A DNA stretch of 64,000 nucleotides. It comes from Epiperipatus broadwayi (Eukaryota > Onychophora > Udeonychophora > Euonychophora > Peripatidae). Positions within the stretch are counted from its first letter, which is position 1. Each line of letters opens with the position of its first letter. The stretch spans positions 5,714,572 to 5,778,571 of the forward strand of contig JAQFVV010006238.1 in assembly GCA_028023455.1 (NCBI GenBank). The letters run 5' to 3'. Made by a program: the position numbers and the translations under genes. The notes below the pieces were generated by a model. It saw only the letters and a list, made by a program, of their open reading frames with translations. It ran no database searches and was not told the DNA's origin. Below, piece after piece: positions 13,060-24,525 of the stretch.

Positions 13060-13118
13060 ATCCAATATCCCCAGATTAGTTTCTGGCTTGTGGCCTTTTT
13101 CAGTGAGGAGCCTTGGAT
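13060..13118 (-). ncRNA. Hammerhead-derived motif, mutated core (A1 left arm)
   Basis: Minus strand: outer stem I AUCCAA/UUGGAU and inner stem I UCCUCA/UGGGGA are intact. Stem II GGC/GCC and GAAAC are present, but the catalytic box reads CUGAAAA instead of CUGAUGA and the cleavage triplet is AUC. Probably inactive. Confidence 0.6.
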
Positions 13119-13799
13119 CTGAGAGCACTGCACCTAGATCTTAGGATCTAATGCAGTGCCTCCCCCCCAGCAGCCACCTTTTATCTCTACTTAACTACAA
13201 AACTATGAGAATAAAATTGAAAACACAATATTTTCAATCTAGGCTCAATAGCTTATATAGTCATATAGGTCTGAACTCAGTTCAGCACCCATACATTCTA
13301 TCTTATTAGGCAGGATTGGTGTTAAACCACTAAACATCACATAATCACCATCTCTTATGCTAGCACATAACTGTTATAACAGGAAAACTCTCCATACAGT
13401 AGTTCCACCCTGTTCTAGATGGGGATTTTATAAACAAGCCTTCTGGCATCCATTGATTACTCTGGTTAGCACAGGGTGACACTACTGTATGGAGAGTTTT
13501 GCCTGTTTAATAACAGTTATGTGCTAGCATAAGATATGGTGATCATGTGATGTTTAGTGGTTTAACACCAATCTTGCCTAATAGGATAGTGGTGGCTATG
13601 GTTGTTAAAGAGCAAAAGACACCAAAATGTATGGATGCTGAACTGAGTTCAGATCCATATGACTGTATAAGCTATTGAGCTTAGATTGAAAATATTATTG
13701 TTTTCAATTTCATTCTCATAGTTTTGTAGTTAAGTGGAGATAAAAGGTGACTGCTGGGGGGTTACATTGGATCCTAAGATCTAGGTGCAGTGCTCTCAG

Positions 13800-13858
13800 A
13801 TCCAAGGCTCCTCACTGAAAAAGTCCACAAGCCAGAAACTAGTCTGGTGGTATTGGAT
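13800..13858 (+). ncRNA. Hammerhead-derived motif, mutated core (A1 right arm)
   Basis: Same layout as the left arm: AUCCAA ... UCCUCA, catalytic box CUGAAAA (mutated), GAAAC, UA, GUC, then UGGUGG and UUGGAU. The G8-to-A change should abolish cleavage. Both arms share the CUGAAAA change, which fits one arm being copied from the other. Confidence 0.6.
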
Positions 13859-15269
13859 GAGTAGGCACTAGATGGGGATTTTATGCACAAGCCTTCTGGC
13901 ATCCATTGATTACTCTGGTTAGCACAGGGTGGCACTACTATATGGAGAGTTTTGCCTGTTTTCTAACAACTAATAAACAAATACGAACATAACTCTTATA
14001 CCACATAAATACACATGTATGATGTATATACACAGGCAAAACACATAAAATTTATTTCAATATACTTGTATGATGTATACATACAGGAAAAACACATACA
14101 AATTTATTTCAGTATAACCCTACAGCCTATTTAGGATTCCCCTTTCACTTGAGTTACATGGCTTTGTGAAGAAAAATACAAAATGAACTAATTCAAACAA
14201 TAGAACAGACCATATCCTCTCTCTCAAAAGCATATCTTTCTCTATAATCAAAAGTATCACTTATAATCATGCTGAATATTACAAAAAATACTTATTATAC
14301 ATTTAATTATAGTTTTTATAAAATCCTTTAATTCACTGTGTAAAAAACTCTTATGAGGAAAAAAAATTGTTGCATCTCACTCAGGCAAATGCAGTGCCAC
14401 AGCAACCTAAATGGATTAGGGCTACATTCTATTTATTTATTTACAATACAAAAAACTATTAATCTTATATCATCCATGAAAAGAATAAGCCCACATTTAG
14501 AGGTCACTCTTAAAATAACACCTACAGATAAACCTCCTCCATACCCAAAGTATCTGCATACAATTTTGAAACCTATTAAATCAATATCTAATCCTCATAT
14601 AATTTTCAAACAAGATAGTTGGTGATATTGGAATACATATATATTTCTACACACAATCACAAATTATAACTTTGACTTGCCAAAGCTAGGCATTAATAAT
14701 AAGCAGCTAATATATAGATTTAAATATTGGACACTCAAGCCCAAATTTTTTGATTTTCTATTTAAAATGAACATGTGGTCATTACTAAGATTATATTTCA
14801 TGAGATATAAGAGAAACATACTTAACATTGACAATGTATGTGAGTTGTACTACAGATCAGAAGAGAAACAAAAAATATGTATTCTTTGAGAGTAGTAACG
14901 TACCAAAAAATATGTATTCTTTGAGAGTAGTAACATACAATACACTCGATCTTATATTACAAAAAATTATCAGAAGAGTATTCACTGTAAGATCCATTAT
15001 AGAGTCTTTTCCAAATGCCTGCTTTGCAGAAATAAAAAGTTCAACATTTATATTATATGCGTTATGGTGCACAAAGGGCACTTATCTTTGCAATAGTAAT
15101 GCAAGAAGTTTTAATACTTTTAAAAACAAATTAAAGACAATAAAGCAAAGAGTTAAAAAAAAAGACCCCATCAGACATTTTCGCAACTACTTGGTCACTT
15201 ATCCATCAATGGCTCTAACCTCTAGTGAGATGTTCTGTTTCCTATTTTATTGTAACTGTTCTTAATAAT

Positions 15270-16325
15270 AGTATAATTCACTGAATTTTATTGAAAATAC
15301 TCATTGTAGTATTCTTTGATTAGTTTTATATTATTTTTTTCCTTTTAAACTGAAATATTTGTATATATATTCCTCTAAATTGAAATATCTGTTTAAATAT
15401 ATCTTTAATGTGAAATGTTTGTAGATATATATTTCCTTGAATAAAATTCCTTCTAAAACTCAAATATAATCATTTTTGGGGAATAAATATAGATATCTGC
15501 AAGATAGAATTAAAGAAATGTTTAATTAAAATAATATTAAATATTGCAAATTTGTCTTGACACTCTATTCCATTGTGAAGTTATCTATAATTAAGTTTTA
15601 AAATGTAATGTGATGGAAATCTACAGAAATTAAAACCGAAATTATAAACAATAAAAGTTAAACAGTAATAACTCTTTCGTCATTTCTGGATAACTTCAAA
15701 ATATCTATAAAAAATAAAAAATTAAAAATATGCCACAATGATTTACCCTCCTATTTCTTCTGAAATATTTACGATCATTATTTTGGTTAATAGCTTGTTT
15801 CTATTTACTTTAATGGGTTTCTTTTCTTTTTATTTGCAGAAAAATAACATTCTGTTATTTTTAAAACATAAAAGCAAAAAAAAAAAAAAAGAGAATTGAA
15901 ACATCTGGTGACAAGGTTTATTACTACCATAAGGTTTTAATAAGGCTTCACAAGTTTGTTTTTTGCCCATTATTAAATAAAAATTTTCAAAGCGTATAAT
16001 AATTAATATATATATAGAAGTTAGGACGATTTTTGATCTAGTAAAAATTAAAACAAATAGAAAAAAAAAGGAATGGGGGGGGGAGATGATCACCATTTCA
16101 TATGGCTGTTTACCATTTAAAAAAAGTTATGGCTAACGTATGTGGATTTTGCGGTCTTTGTTTTTATCAAAGAGGTCATTTCATATGGTTAAACATTATT
16201 CTATACTCTTATTTATGGAAATAATGCATATTTGTTCATGAATATTTATTTAAAGACACATTGTTTATTATCATATAGAGAGCTCTATTCATACTTTATA
16301 ATAAATTGGGTAAAATAACTCTATG
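15270..16325. other. Intergenic, nothing recognised
   Basis: AT-rich DNA with a poly-A run near 15876-15890 and a short G-run near 16075-16083; no gene seen. Confidence 0.5.
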
Positions 16326-16376
16326 TATAACTAATGTACCTGCATTAGATCTTAAGATCTAAGTGCAGTGCTCTCA

Positions 16377-16436
16377 AATCCGAGGCTCCACCCTGATAAA
16401 AGTCATAAGCTAGAAACTAGTCAGAGGATCTTGGTT
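16377..16436 (+). ncRNA. Hammerhead-derived motif, mutated (A3 left)
   Basis: The catalytic box reads CUGAUAA (G8 lost); GAAAC-UA-GUC is kept. Stem I is damaged. Probably inactive. Confidence 0.5.
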
Positions 16437-16681
16437 GAGTAGGCACCAGATATGGATTTTATGCACAAACTTTCCTGCATCCATTGATTACTCTGGCTTG
16501 CACTGAATGGCACTATTGTATGGAGAGTTTTGCCTCTATGTAAACATCTTGTGTAAGCATAAAGAATGATGATCATTAAAACAGGCAAAACTCTCTATAG
16601 GTATTGTCCCTCAGTGCAAGCCAGAGTAATCAATGGATGCCAGAAAGCTTGTGCATAAAATCCCCATCTAGTGGCCTACTC

Positions 16682-16736
16682 ATCCAATATCCCCAAACTA
16701 GTTTCTTGATTCTGGCCTTCATCAGTGAGGATCAAA
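16682..16736 (-). ncRNA. Hammerhead-derived motif with intact core boxes (A3 right)
   Basis: Minus strand: UCCUCA, CUGAUGA (16725-16719), GAAAC, UA, GUU, UGGGGA and UUGGAU. Both core boxes and inner stem I are intact, but stem II (AGGCCAGAAUCAA) no longer pairs well, and the outer 5' AUCCAA strand is lost. Confidence 0.55.
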
Positions 16737-16779
16737 GAAATAGTGATCATGTGAATAATGATCATGTGATGTTTAGTGG

Positions 16780-17575
16780 TTTAATAAGTTATTTTATTAC
16801 TATAAAATATCTTTTGACTTGTTAAAAACAGCAATTTAGTACAGCATTTCAACATCTAAATCCACCTTTCCACTTAAAAGCTACCGAAATATTTAAATTA
16901 AAAACCATTCAAGCTAAAATTGGTAAACAATTTGTTTCCAATCAATGAAGGATAAAAAAACATAGAATTTTTTTAATATTGATTAGTAAATCAAAGACTT
17001 TACATTATATTTACAATATTAAATACATTCTATTGTCATCTCATATTGCATTTGTATTAGATAAACTTTTAGCAAATATTTATTTACAAATTGACAATAT
17101 GCCTAACATACAATATTTTATTATAATATGCACAGCAAGAAAGCTGAAGCCTTGTTATTAAAGAATTATTGGTTTATATAAATAAAAAATACTATTTACT
17201 TTCAATTGTGGCTCTAAAATATTACAGCAAATAATGAGATCTCTGCATAGTAAACTATGTAAGTAAGTTTTGGCTCACTACAATGGAGAAGCTCATTGGA
17301 ATTGAAGTCTTATATTTTAGTAGATTCTTTTCAGTTGGCCATCTACTGCTTATAAAACTATGTGCTCAGACTTCCATGATAACAGTTTAAAAATAAAAGT
17401 CAATACTTCTTTCATTTTTTTTTTTCTTTTATATATTTACAGTTTCCACAAAGCAATTATTTTATTTGCTTCAGAGTCTAAGTTATTTTAAGAGCTTAAG
17501 TTATTTTGAGGGCTTAACCATTTTTCTTATTAACTGCTAATTGTTTGTCTGAATGGTTGTGATTATAGTATTTTA
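16780..17575. other. Intergenic, nothing recognised
   Basis: AT-rich, no recognisable gene or repeat. Confidence 0.5.
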
Positions 17576-17576
17576 G

Positions 17577-17870
17577 TTGTATTTATATATTGGACTATTT
17601 CTATCATCAGTTAGAGCATTACCTTAATATTCAATATTCAAGAACTAGGGCTTAGGTTTGATTCCCATGCTAGTACTGTCATTGGTCAGGCTAAAAACAC
17701 TTGAAGAAGAAGGAAGAATAATATCTCTTAAAATGTTGGGAATTTACTAACCTATATGCTATTACTAACAGTTGAATGTATTTGGAATATTTATATAAAA
17801 TAAATTTTTTAAAGACATTCAATACTTATGCTAAATGATGGAAATAGTCCAATATGCTAATCAGTATTTG
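17577..17870 (+). mobile_element. tRNA-derived SINE, family C (C1)
   Basis: A tRNA-like head (gttagagcattacc, then the B box ggtttgattccc near 17652) is followed by ggtcaggctaaaaacac, a tgaagaag...aaaatgttg hairpin region, and a tail ending acagttgaatgtatttgg. The ends carry inverted termini: ttatatattggactattt at 17584-17601 and ggaaatagtccaatat near 17840-17855. The same body occurs as inverted pairs at 25.8-26.3 kb and 55.5-56.0 kb. Pol III origin is inferred from the A and B boxes. Confidence 0.72.
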
Positions 17871-18959
17871 AATCTTTTTTTTCTATATATACACACAGAA
17901 TAAATATACATTTATATTTTCTGAAATAACAATCTTTTAAAAAAGTTTTTTATTTGGGTGGGGGATATTTGCACTTATGAGGAAATGAGTTTTTCATTAT
18001 TAAGTTTCTGTTTATTTATCATCATAAGCTCTGTTTTTAGGCAATGTGGTCTAACTTCTGGATTTGACATTTTTACCTATTATATGCATGAGTGCTTTGA
18101 CTATTATGCTAGCAAATATGCTTCTTATGCTTGCACAATTCTGTTTTCTATTATTTATTTAGATAAAAGTTCTTTAAATTAATATGTTTTTAAGTATTTC
18201 AAACTTCCTACTTTAGCTGGTCATTGAAATTCTTCTGATAACAACATTGGCAGTTTTTTTAAACTTTTTCCATACATAACCTTGGCTTAGAGTTGTGGGT
18301 ACATTCTGCTTAGAGATTGCTTCATGTATAACACTAACTGTAATCATTGCATTCCTTTTTCTGCAAAATCTTTTGATTCAGCATGAAGGCATCAGAAAAT
18401 GTCTCACTCCACATTTTTCTAAAAATTTTACAACCTATAAACACTGTATTATTTTATGAGATGATATTTAAAAGACATCTGTGGATGACAAATCTCATTA
18501 AAGATCTTTTCCTCCAAGCTTATGTTTTTTGACAATACTGTACTCTGTCTACTCCAAGTATGAATCTATAAATTTCATTTCAAATAGTCCCCATAATTTT
18601 CAGAATGAGTCAAGATTACTCAATTCCATGATTTAATTGTGACTGGTTATCTTACAGTATTTTTGTGATAAAGCTGGTAATGCTATTTGGAATAGTTCAT
18701 ATAACTTTTATTATATTCATTTGCACATTTAAGCCATTATTTTTGAGTCAAAGTTTTTATTCAAAATCACACCAGGCTGACATTTCTATTCCAGCTGTAT
18801 AATTATTTGCAGGCTGATATATTTACTAAATACTTTCTATCTATTATACTGCCTTGTATGTTAAAGTAGTGGCAGTGTTTGACTTTGATGCTTTAGATCC
18901 ACAGATGATACCAAAGCATGCCATTCTAATGATTAAATGTCTTAATGAACTCCAAGCCA
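17871..18959. other. Intergenic, nothing recognised
   Basis: No gene recognised. The 74-codon frame at 17958-18182 contains a Cys/Tyr-rich stretch but no known domain. Confidence 0.45.
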
Positions 18960-18966
18960 ATAAAGA

Positions 18967-19185
18967 TGTTATTATTATTATAACTACTACTAACACTGCT
19001 GCAGCTACTACTACTTCTGCTGCTAATAGTAGTGCTACTTTTACAACTACTACTGCTAAAGCTATTGCTATTGCTATGATGATGATGTCAACTACTACTA
19101 CTACTACCATTAAAGCTATCATTACTACTGCAACTGCCACTGCTATTGCTACTAGTAGTACTACTACTACAATTATTATTTACTT
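18967..19185. repeat. Impure trinucleotide-repeat region
   Basis: Runs of ATT, ACT, GCT, GAT and AGT triplets with a persistent 3-base period. The 120-codon plus frame (Thr/Ala/Ile-rich) and the 98-codon minus frame (Val/Ala/Ile-rich) both result from the triplet periodicity, so neither is called a gene. Confidence 0.9.
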
Positions 19186-19189
19186 TCTA

Positions 19190-19883
19190 AGGTCTTCTAT
19201 TAACATTTTCAAATAGATTTTTATTAAAAACACATTTGGAACAGAATTTTATAATTTCAACATTAAGTTTTACAGACAGATAACATGAAAACGAATAAGA
19301 ATATTAAATTAAAAAATTTTATTGCTAACTTTTTTTTACTTTGTGTCATCAAGTGCTTAATATATCTATTAAAAATACAATATTCCTATAATAACATATA
19401 TTATATTGCTATCGATTATTAATATAAAATTTTAGGAAAAAATGACAATGACAATTAATTATCATCTTGGGAAACTGGCAGAGTAGCTTTGGGATCCATA
19501 ATGACCAACAGTTTCCCACAGTTGTAATAAAAATTAAGACTTTACTAATTTTCAGTTTACTTTTACTTTACTGTACATAGTTTAATTTTAACTTTTATGT
19601 AACCAAATTCTGTAATTAAAATGAAGCCAACTTTACAAAATTTAATTTTTATATACACGACCTTCAGCTTGAATAATGTTTTTGTCTTAATACTAGTATT
19701 TTTAAATTCATTATTAAAATTAATTTTAACATCATTAAAAAGAGGGAGAGTTATATATTTATTTAAGGCAAAAAATACTCTTTTACTTTAATGAGAATAT
19801 CATTTTTCTTCATTGCTATTGGCATAGGTTTAAATCATTTTAAAAACATCATATATTTATTAGATAAAACACCCTTCAAATGT
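19190..19883. other. Intergenic, nothing recognised
   Basis: AT-rich; no gene or repeat recognised. Confidence 0.5.
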
Positions 19884-20129
<246 letters not shown>

Positions 20130-21839
20130 CATCTAAAAGCAACAAAGAATATTTTTATAGTAATTTCTATTTGATATGCAGAATGCAAGCAAATACTATC
20201 ATTTATAGAAAATTGAATTCTTTTTTAACTTTTTGACTATAGAGCTGTATATTTGGCTGATAACTTTCACCATCTATTAATTGAAATATTATCATTCATA
20301 TCATTCAAAATAAGATCTGAGATACCTTATCTATGGTAAGATTAAGCAGAAGTATCATCCCTAATTAAAATAAATTTCCCCAGGAAAGTATTAATACATA
20401 CTTCAAAATAACTATACCCTGGTAAATTATTATTTTTAGTTAGAAAGTCTCTTTTCCAAATCTTAGGTTTCACAGCAGTACTAATAGCTTTGCTAAATTT
20501 TATGTCTTATAAATTTAATTTGGCTGACTTTTATTTTTTATATCTTTTTGGTTGATAAATGGACTATCAATTCAGGAACACATTTTACTTTATAAAGCAA
20601 TACATATGGATCTATATCCCTTCTTTTGCTAGAAATAACATTTTTATATAATGTCAATGACTCAGTTAATGTTGGCATTTAGCAAACAAATTTTATAATT
20701 TAAACCAGTAATGAATAATTTTATGTCTACAAACAGAGTGTAATATGATAAATTAGTTCTCAATGCTCAATTTGTTTCTTTTCTCCAGTAAAGTGATGCT
20801 AAATTTTCTTACTTGAAATTTTGTGAGTTTTATTTCTGATGGCTTCAAATATTTGTGACTAACAACTATATTTTATCTTCAAATGGTTCAATTGTAACTG
20901 CAACATGAAAAACACTAAAGAGGAACTAATTAGTGTTGTTAACTGGTGTTGATTTTCATCTCATATACATGTTCTTTTCATCCCATGTAATCAATTTGTG
21001 TTTACCTAAAATAAAAAAGAAACCATATGTTATTTAAAAAATACGTTCATTTGTTTATTTGATGAGTACTTGTTTTTCAATTAGTCTCTGGTTAATGACT
21101 ATTTAATTAATGAAATGAATACAAACCAAACCACATTAATTGCATTCTTTTTCTATCTTTGGACAAGATTTTTAGTTTTATCAAAATTAAAATTTAAACC
21201 TCAAAATTTACTTTATATACTTAATTTTTAAAATAAATAAATTCTTTACTTTGCAAGCAAACAAAAAATTATCCACAATTCCCCATTTTTGAACTATATA
21301 TTAATTTTAAAGTTTGGATACATAAAAAGCTTTTAAAATAGTTATGAATCTTTTTTATAATTTATAAATTTTTTATCTGATCTGACAATTTTACTCATCT
21401 CTAAAAATACAAGATGATTTCTTTTTTCTCTTCTTCATATCTCATAAAATATGAATTTTAGTCAGTATTGCTTTACAATATTTTACTTTTTTTTAATTTT
21501 AACTACCACAAAAATTAAATTTCTATCTTTAAAACTATTCAAATAATTTAGAATTTCTTTAAAAAATATTAAGTCTTTTTTTTAAACTTCGAGTATATAA
21601 ATTGTTTTTTTTTTCATATATGCATTTATATTTTTAAAACACTACATTCCTGTTTTTTAATTTTGCAATAATTATATCTCATAACTTTAATTATCATACA
21701 AAATCAATTAATAACTTCTAATGTGACCACACACATATAATCTTTTGTTTTTCTGCTTATGTAATACATAATATTTAATCAACTACTTAAACATATGTAT
21801 TTAAAATAATTAACAAATTATAAATGATAGACAACTTCC
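20130..21839. other. Intergenic, nothing recognised
   Basis: AT-rich; no gene, structural RNA or named repeat recognised. Confidence 0.5.
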
Positions 21840-22040
21840 ATTTTTCTCCATTTTTTATTTCATAAAGATACAATAAAAGACAAATAACCCCCAAGATGCA
21901 TTTCGTGCTGAACCAGCACTCATCAGTTGGGCCAAGTCATTTATCTCTCATATATATCTTTATTACATGAAGGTATTTATGTAGAGCAAATTGTCTCATT
22001 TTTATTTTCAAGCATCAATTTACTCCTCTCTCAACTTTTA
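21840..22040 (-). repeat. Single-orientation family B-related repeat around a hammerhead
   Basis: On the minus strand the segments upstream (aaagatatatatgagagata) and downstream (ttatttgtctttta) of the ribozyme resemble the family B unit at 7.5-7.7 kb in spacing and sequence. There is only one copy and no inverted partner. Boundaries are approximate; no target duplication was seen. Confidence 0.5.
21890..21931 (-). ncRNA. Type I hammerhead ribozyme, all core positions intact
   Basis: Minus strand, 5' to 3': stem I CCCAA (21931-21927); CUGAUGA (21926-21920); stem II GUGCU/AGCAC, five Watson-Crick pairs around loop GGUUC (21919-21905); GAAA (21904-21901); minimal stem III with two A-U/U-A pairs around GC; cleavage dinucleotide UC ending at 21895; then UUGGG (21894-21890), fully complementary to CCCAA. 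Every conserved hammerhead position is satisfied. Predicted cleavage is between 21895 and 21894. The 2-bp stem III is typical of Penelope-like-element and retrozyme hammerheads, which may need a dimer to act. It is the best ribozyme candidate in the window. Confidence 0.9.
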
Positions 22041-22754
22041 CGTTATCAACTCTTTGATAAACACGTAATGATTATTACTAATCATTTATTAAACTAGAGA
22101 TTATCTCTAAATTATAAATGAGTATGTAAATTCATAGTCATCTATATCAATATAAAAAATAGATATATATTATAACACTATACATATTTTGATCTGTAAC
22201 TGAAACTGGATTCTTTTTCAGGTATCTCTTATGATGTAGCACCACTCTCAATCAATATATAAACTTGGTGATGCTTAATATTCAAATTAATAATACTGAT
22301 TTTATTTAAAAATGAAAAAATAAATCTAAATTTTTGAAGAATGCTTATATATTTATATATATATAAATTAAAAATTACATATATATATATATATATATAT
22401 TATTGAATTAAATATTTCTATAAATTGCTATTATAATAAAGATTAAAAATGAGGAGATAATATTCATATAAATAGAAATAATCATTAAAATGGAATGGTA
22501 CCAAGAAATTATCAATTACTACTAATTCACATTCTCATACCTATAAAAATAGCTTTCTGACTTTAAATCCATATAAGAACTTTGGTTTGAAGTAAAAAAA
22601 AGATCCTTTTACTTCAACAAAAATTTCAAACAAAAGTGCTATTATAGGTTTAATGAAAAAACTGGTTGAGCATCAGAAATTGTCAATTAGTAGTAATTGA
22701 TAATTTCTTGATAACATTAAAGGTTTAAGGTTATTTCTATTCTTATGGATATAT
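22041..22754. other. Intergenic, with short (TA)n
   Basis: A (TA)n tract lies near 22378-22400. Nothing else recognised. Confidence 0.5.
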
Positions 22755-23486
22755 ATAAGGAATTATGTAGTGATAAAAATAATCTACATTTACTACATTT
22801 TCTCAATTGTGCAGAATTTAAAGAAAGTGAGATATGTAATTAAAGCTCTGGAGAAAAGAAAAGCTTCAGTCAATGATGAAATTATAATTAATAATAATTA
22901 TTGTCAAAATTATATACCAAATTTTAATAATAAAGATATATTAGATGATTGAAAAAATGCAAAATTAATATTAATATTTTTTGAAAAATAATAAAGAAGA
23001 TATCAGGAATTACAGACCTATCAGTCTTTTATAAGTTTTATACAAAATTTTAACTAGATATTTAAAATTCATCTACAGTGAAGTTTGAATTTTAACCAAC
23101 CAAAAGCATAATCTGGAATTAAAAATGTTTTAAGTACAGTGTATTACATCCATGTATTGAGAGAAAATATAGAAAGAACTAGTGAATATTTTGGTTTGTA
23201 AATTATGAAAAGGCATTTGATTTATAAGCACTTCTTCAGTGATTAAGGCATTGGATTGTCATAATATAGATACAGAAATAGTCATATTTTGAAGAATTTT
23301 TATCAAAATGGAATAACAATGATTAGATTAAGTAGTGACACTAAGAAGATTAACATTTAGATAGGTGTAGAACAGTGTGACTTCATATCTTCAAAACTTT
23401 TTACAGCAGCTTTGTAATAAGTATTTTGTGAATTAAAATGATAAACTAAAGGATTAAACATAAATGGAGATTATTTACATTATCTG

Positions 23487-24004
23487 AATTCTGAAGTATT
23501 ATCCATATTATTCTCTTTTTCTTTAATATGTTTGTAATTAGTTTGCTTAAACATTTTGAACATTAGCTAAGTAGAGGTTTGCTCAGCATGTTGTCTTTTA
23601 TTGTATCTTTATTTATATGAATTTAAAAAGAATGGGGAAGAATGGAAGTTGTTTAATATATCTATAATTTTGTTAACTGTGAGCTTGCTTTTGACTGATG
23701 ATCAGAGTTTATTATGACTATAATTTAAACTTCGAACGTTTAAGTATCAAATACTTATGTTTTTTTTTATTTTTTAAAATGTTTTATTTTATTGGTTTTT
23801 AGATTAATATTTCAGGTGAGTATAGGTTCATGAATTTTTATTTGAATTGGTGGTTTAGAAATGAATGTAGTATGTATATCTTATGAATATGGCTTCACCG
23901 GATGAATCCACACTCAGCTTCAGTTAACAAAATTATCTTACTGAATAAACCTTTACTTAGATAACATTCAAAATGTTTAAGCAAACTAATTCTAAATTCT
24001 GAAG
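23487..24004. mobile_element. 498-bp insertion with inverted inner termini, inside RTE copy
   Basis: Direct repeats aattctgaag lie at 23487-23496 and 23995-24004, and the RTE homology resumes exactly beyond them. Inside, aattagtttgcttaaacatt (from 23536) is mirrored by aatgtttaagcaaactaatt ending at 23992. The copy also has aattttgttaactg near 23666 and its inverse near 23925. No coding capacity. Class unknown; variable-length duplications here suggest retrotransposition in trans. Confidence 0.75.
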
Positions 24005-24240
24005 ATGATGTAATTAGGGTGTGTGTGCAAATAATGCTTCAGAGCTTCAGGAAATGTCACAAGAATTATGAAATGAAAGTAAGAAAGTATGAACTATCAC
24101 ATGATCACTACTTCTTATGCTTGTGTATAACTGTTATAAAATTGGCAAAACTTACTATACATATTGCCACATACAGCAAGCTAGAGCAATCAATGGATGC
24201 CAGAAGGCTTGTGCATAAAATCCCTATCTAGTGTTTACTC

Positions 24241-24299
24241 ATCCAATATCTCCAGACTAGTTTCTGGCTTGTGGCCTTCCTCGGTGAGGAGCCTTGGAT
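24241..24299 (-). ncRNA. Hammerhead-derived motif, mutated core (A2 left arm)
   Basis: Outer stem I (AUCCAA/UUGGAU), stem II GGC/GCC, GAAAC-UA-GUC are intact. The catalytic box reads CCGAGGA, so U4 is lost. Probably inactive. Confidence 0.6.
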
Positions 24300-24466
24300 C
24301 TGAGAGCACTGCACCTAGATCTTAGGACTATATAAGCTGATGGGCTTGCTTCGGAAACATTAAGGTGTTTTCAATTTAAGACTCATAGTTTTATAGTTAA
24401 GTGAAGATAAAAGGTGGCTGCTGGAGGGTTGCATTGGATCCTAAGATCTAGGTGCAGTGCTATCAG

Positions 24467-24525
24467 ATCCAAGGCTCCTCACTGATGAAGGCCACAAGCT
24501 AGAAACTAGTCTGGGGATATTGGAT
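24467..24525 (+). ncRNA. Type I hammerhead motif with extended stem I (A2 right arm)
   Basis: Parts in order: AUCCAA (24467-24472), internal loop GGC, UCCUCA (24476-24481), CUGAUGA (24482-24488), stem II with GGC/GCU core around CACAA, GAAAC (24502-24506), UA, GUC (24509-24511), UGGGGA (24512-24517), UA, UUGGAU (24520-24525). Stem I therefore has two 6-bp blocks separated by an internal loop, as in natural hammerheads whose stem I and stem II loops interact. Predicted cleavage follows C24511. Weak points are an A-A mismatch at the base of stem II and a G-U pair in it. The best preserved family A ribozyme here. Confidence 0.75.

Larger units (their letters stand above)
12896..13973. mobile_element. 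Family A palindromic composite inserted in the L1/Tx1-like element
   Basis: A repeat of up to 16 bp, gttttctaacaactaa, lies at 12896-12911 and 13958-13973; part of it may belong to the element. The roughly 1.05-kb body is a large palindrome centred near 13435. Each arm holds one full unit of about 415 bp plus part of a second unit in the same orientation ('catcacat.atcaccatctc' recurs at 12912 and 13328). So it is a head-to-tail multimer joined to its own inverse. Unit landmarks: caggcaaaactctccatac, gtgccaccctgtgctaac, atggatgccagaaggcttg, and a hammerhead-like segment. No coding capacity. It sits at the RT YMDD region of the host element, so it arrived later. Confidence 0.85.
11695..15265 (+). 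pseudogene. L1/Tx1-like non-LTR retrotransposon, decayed and interrupted
   Basis: Reverse-transcriptase homology is visible in pieces. Around 12362-12580 the frame gives LLGIKLLKTVIKNKIEPYF and LLPQAQFSKNG, the early RT region. Near 12590-12620 (other frame) QLDIK and LIWYQL-type residues mark the motif A region. At 12700-12900 the translation gives ITLNGK, IPQESLLSTLLF (the PQG box, Gly lost) and VYMDE (the YMDD box, last residue changed). A 1-kb family A repeat then splits the element. The C-terminal part resumes after 13974, with a frame at 14353-14625, then PKFFDFLF and YKRNILNID at 14740-14840, and ends near 15265. The antisense copy at 57.9-59.5 kb shows the same landmarks in order. Multiple stops and shifts make this a dead copy. 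The clade within the L1/Tx1-like group is uncertain. Confidence 0.75.
16330..16778. mobile_element. Family A palindromic repeat, opposite polarity (A3)
   Basis: Two family A units face each other around a centre near 16570. The left unit is on the plus strand (cctgcattagatct ... gagttttgcctc) and the right is its inverse (aggcaaaactctc ... gatgtttagtggttta). Here the ribozyme segments point toward the centre, opposite to the copies at 13 kb and 24 kb. I could not find a convincing target duplication, so the ends are approximate. Confidence 0.75.

Noticed and set aside
18844-19216. Thr/Ala-rich and Val-rich long frames on opposite strands
   Set aside because: Both are produced by the impure trinucleotide repeat with 3-base periodicity.
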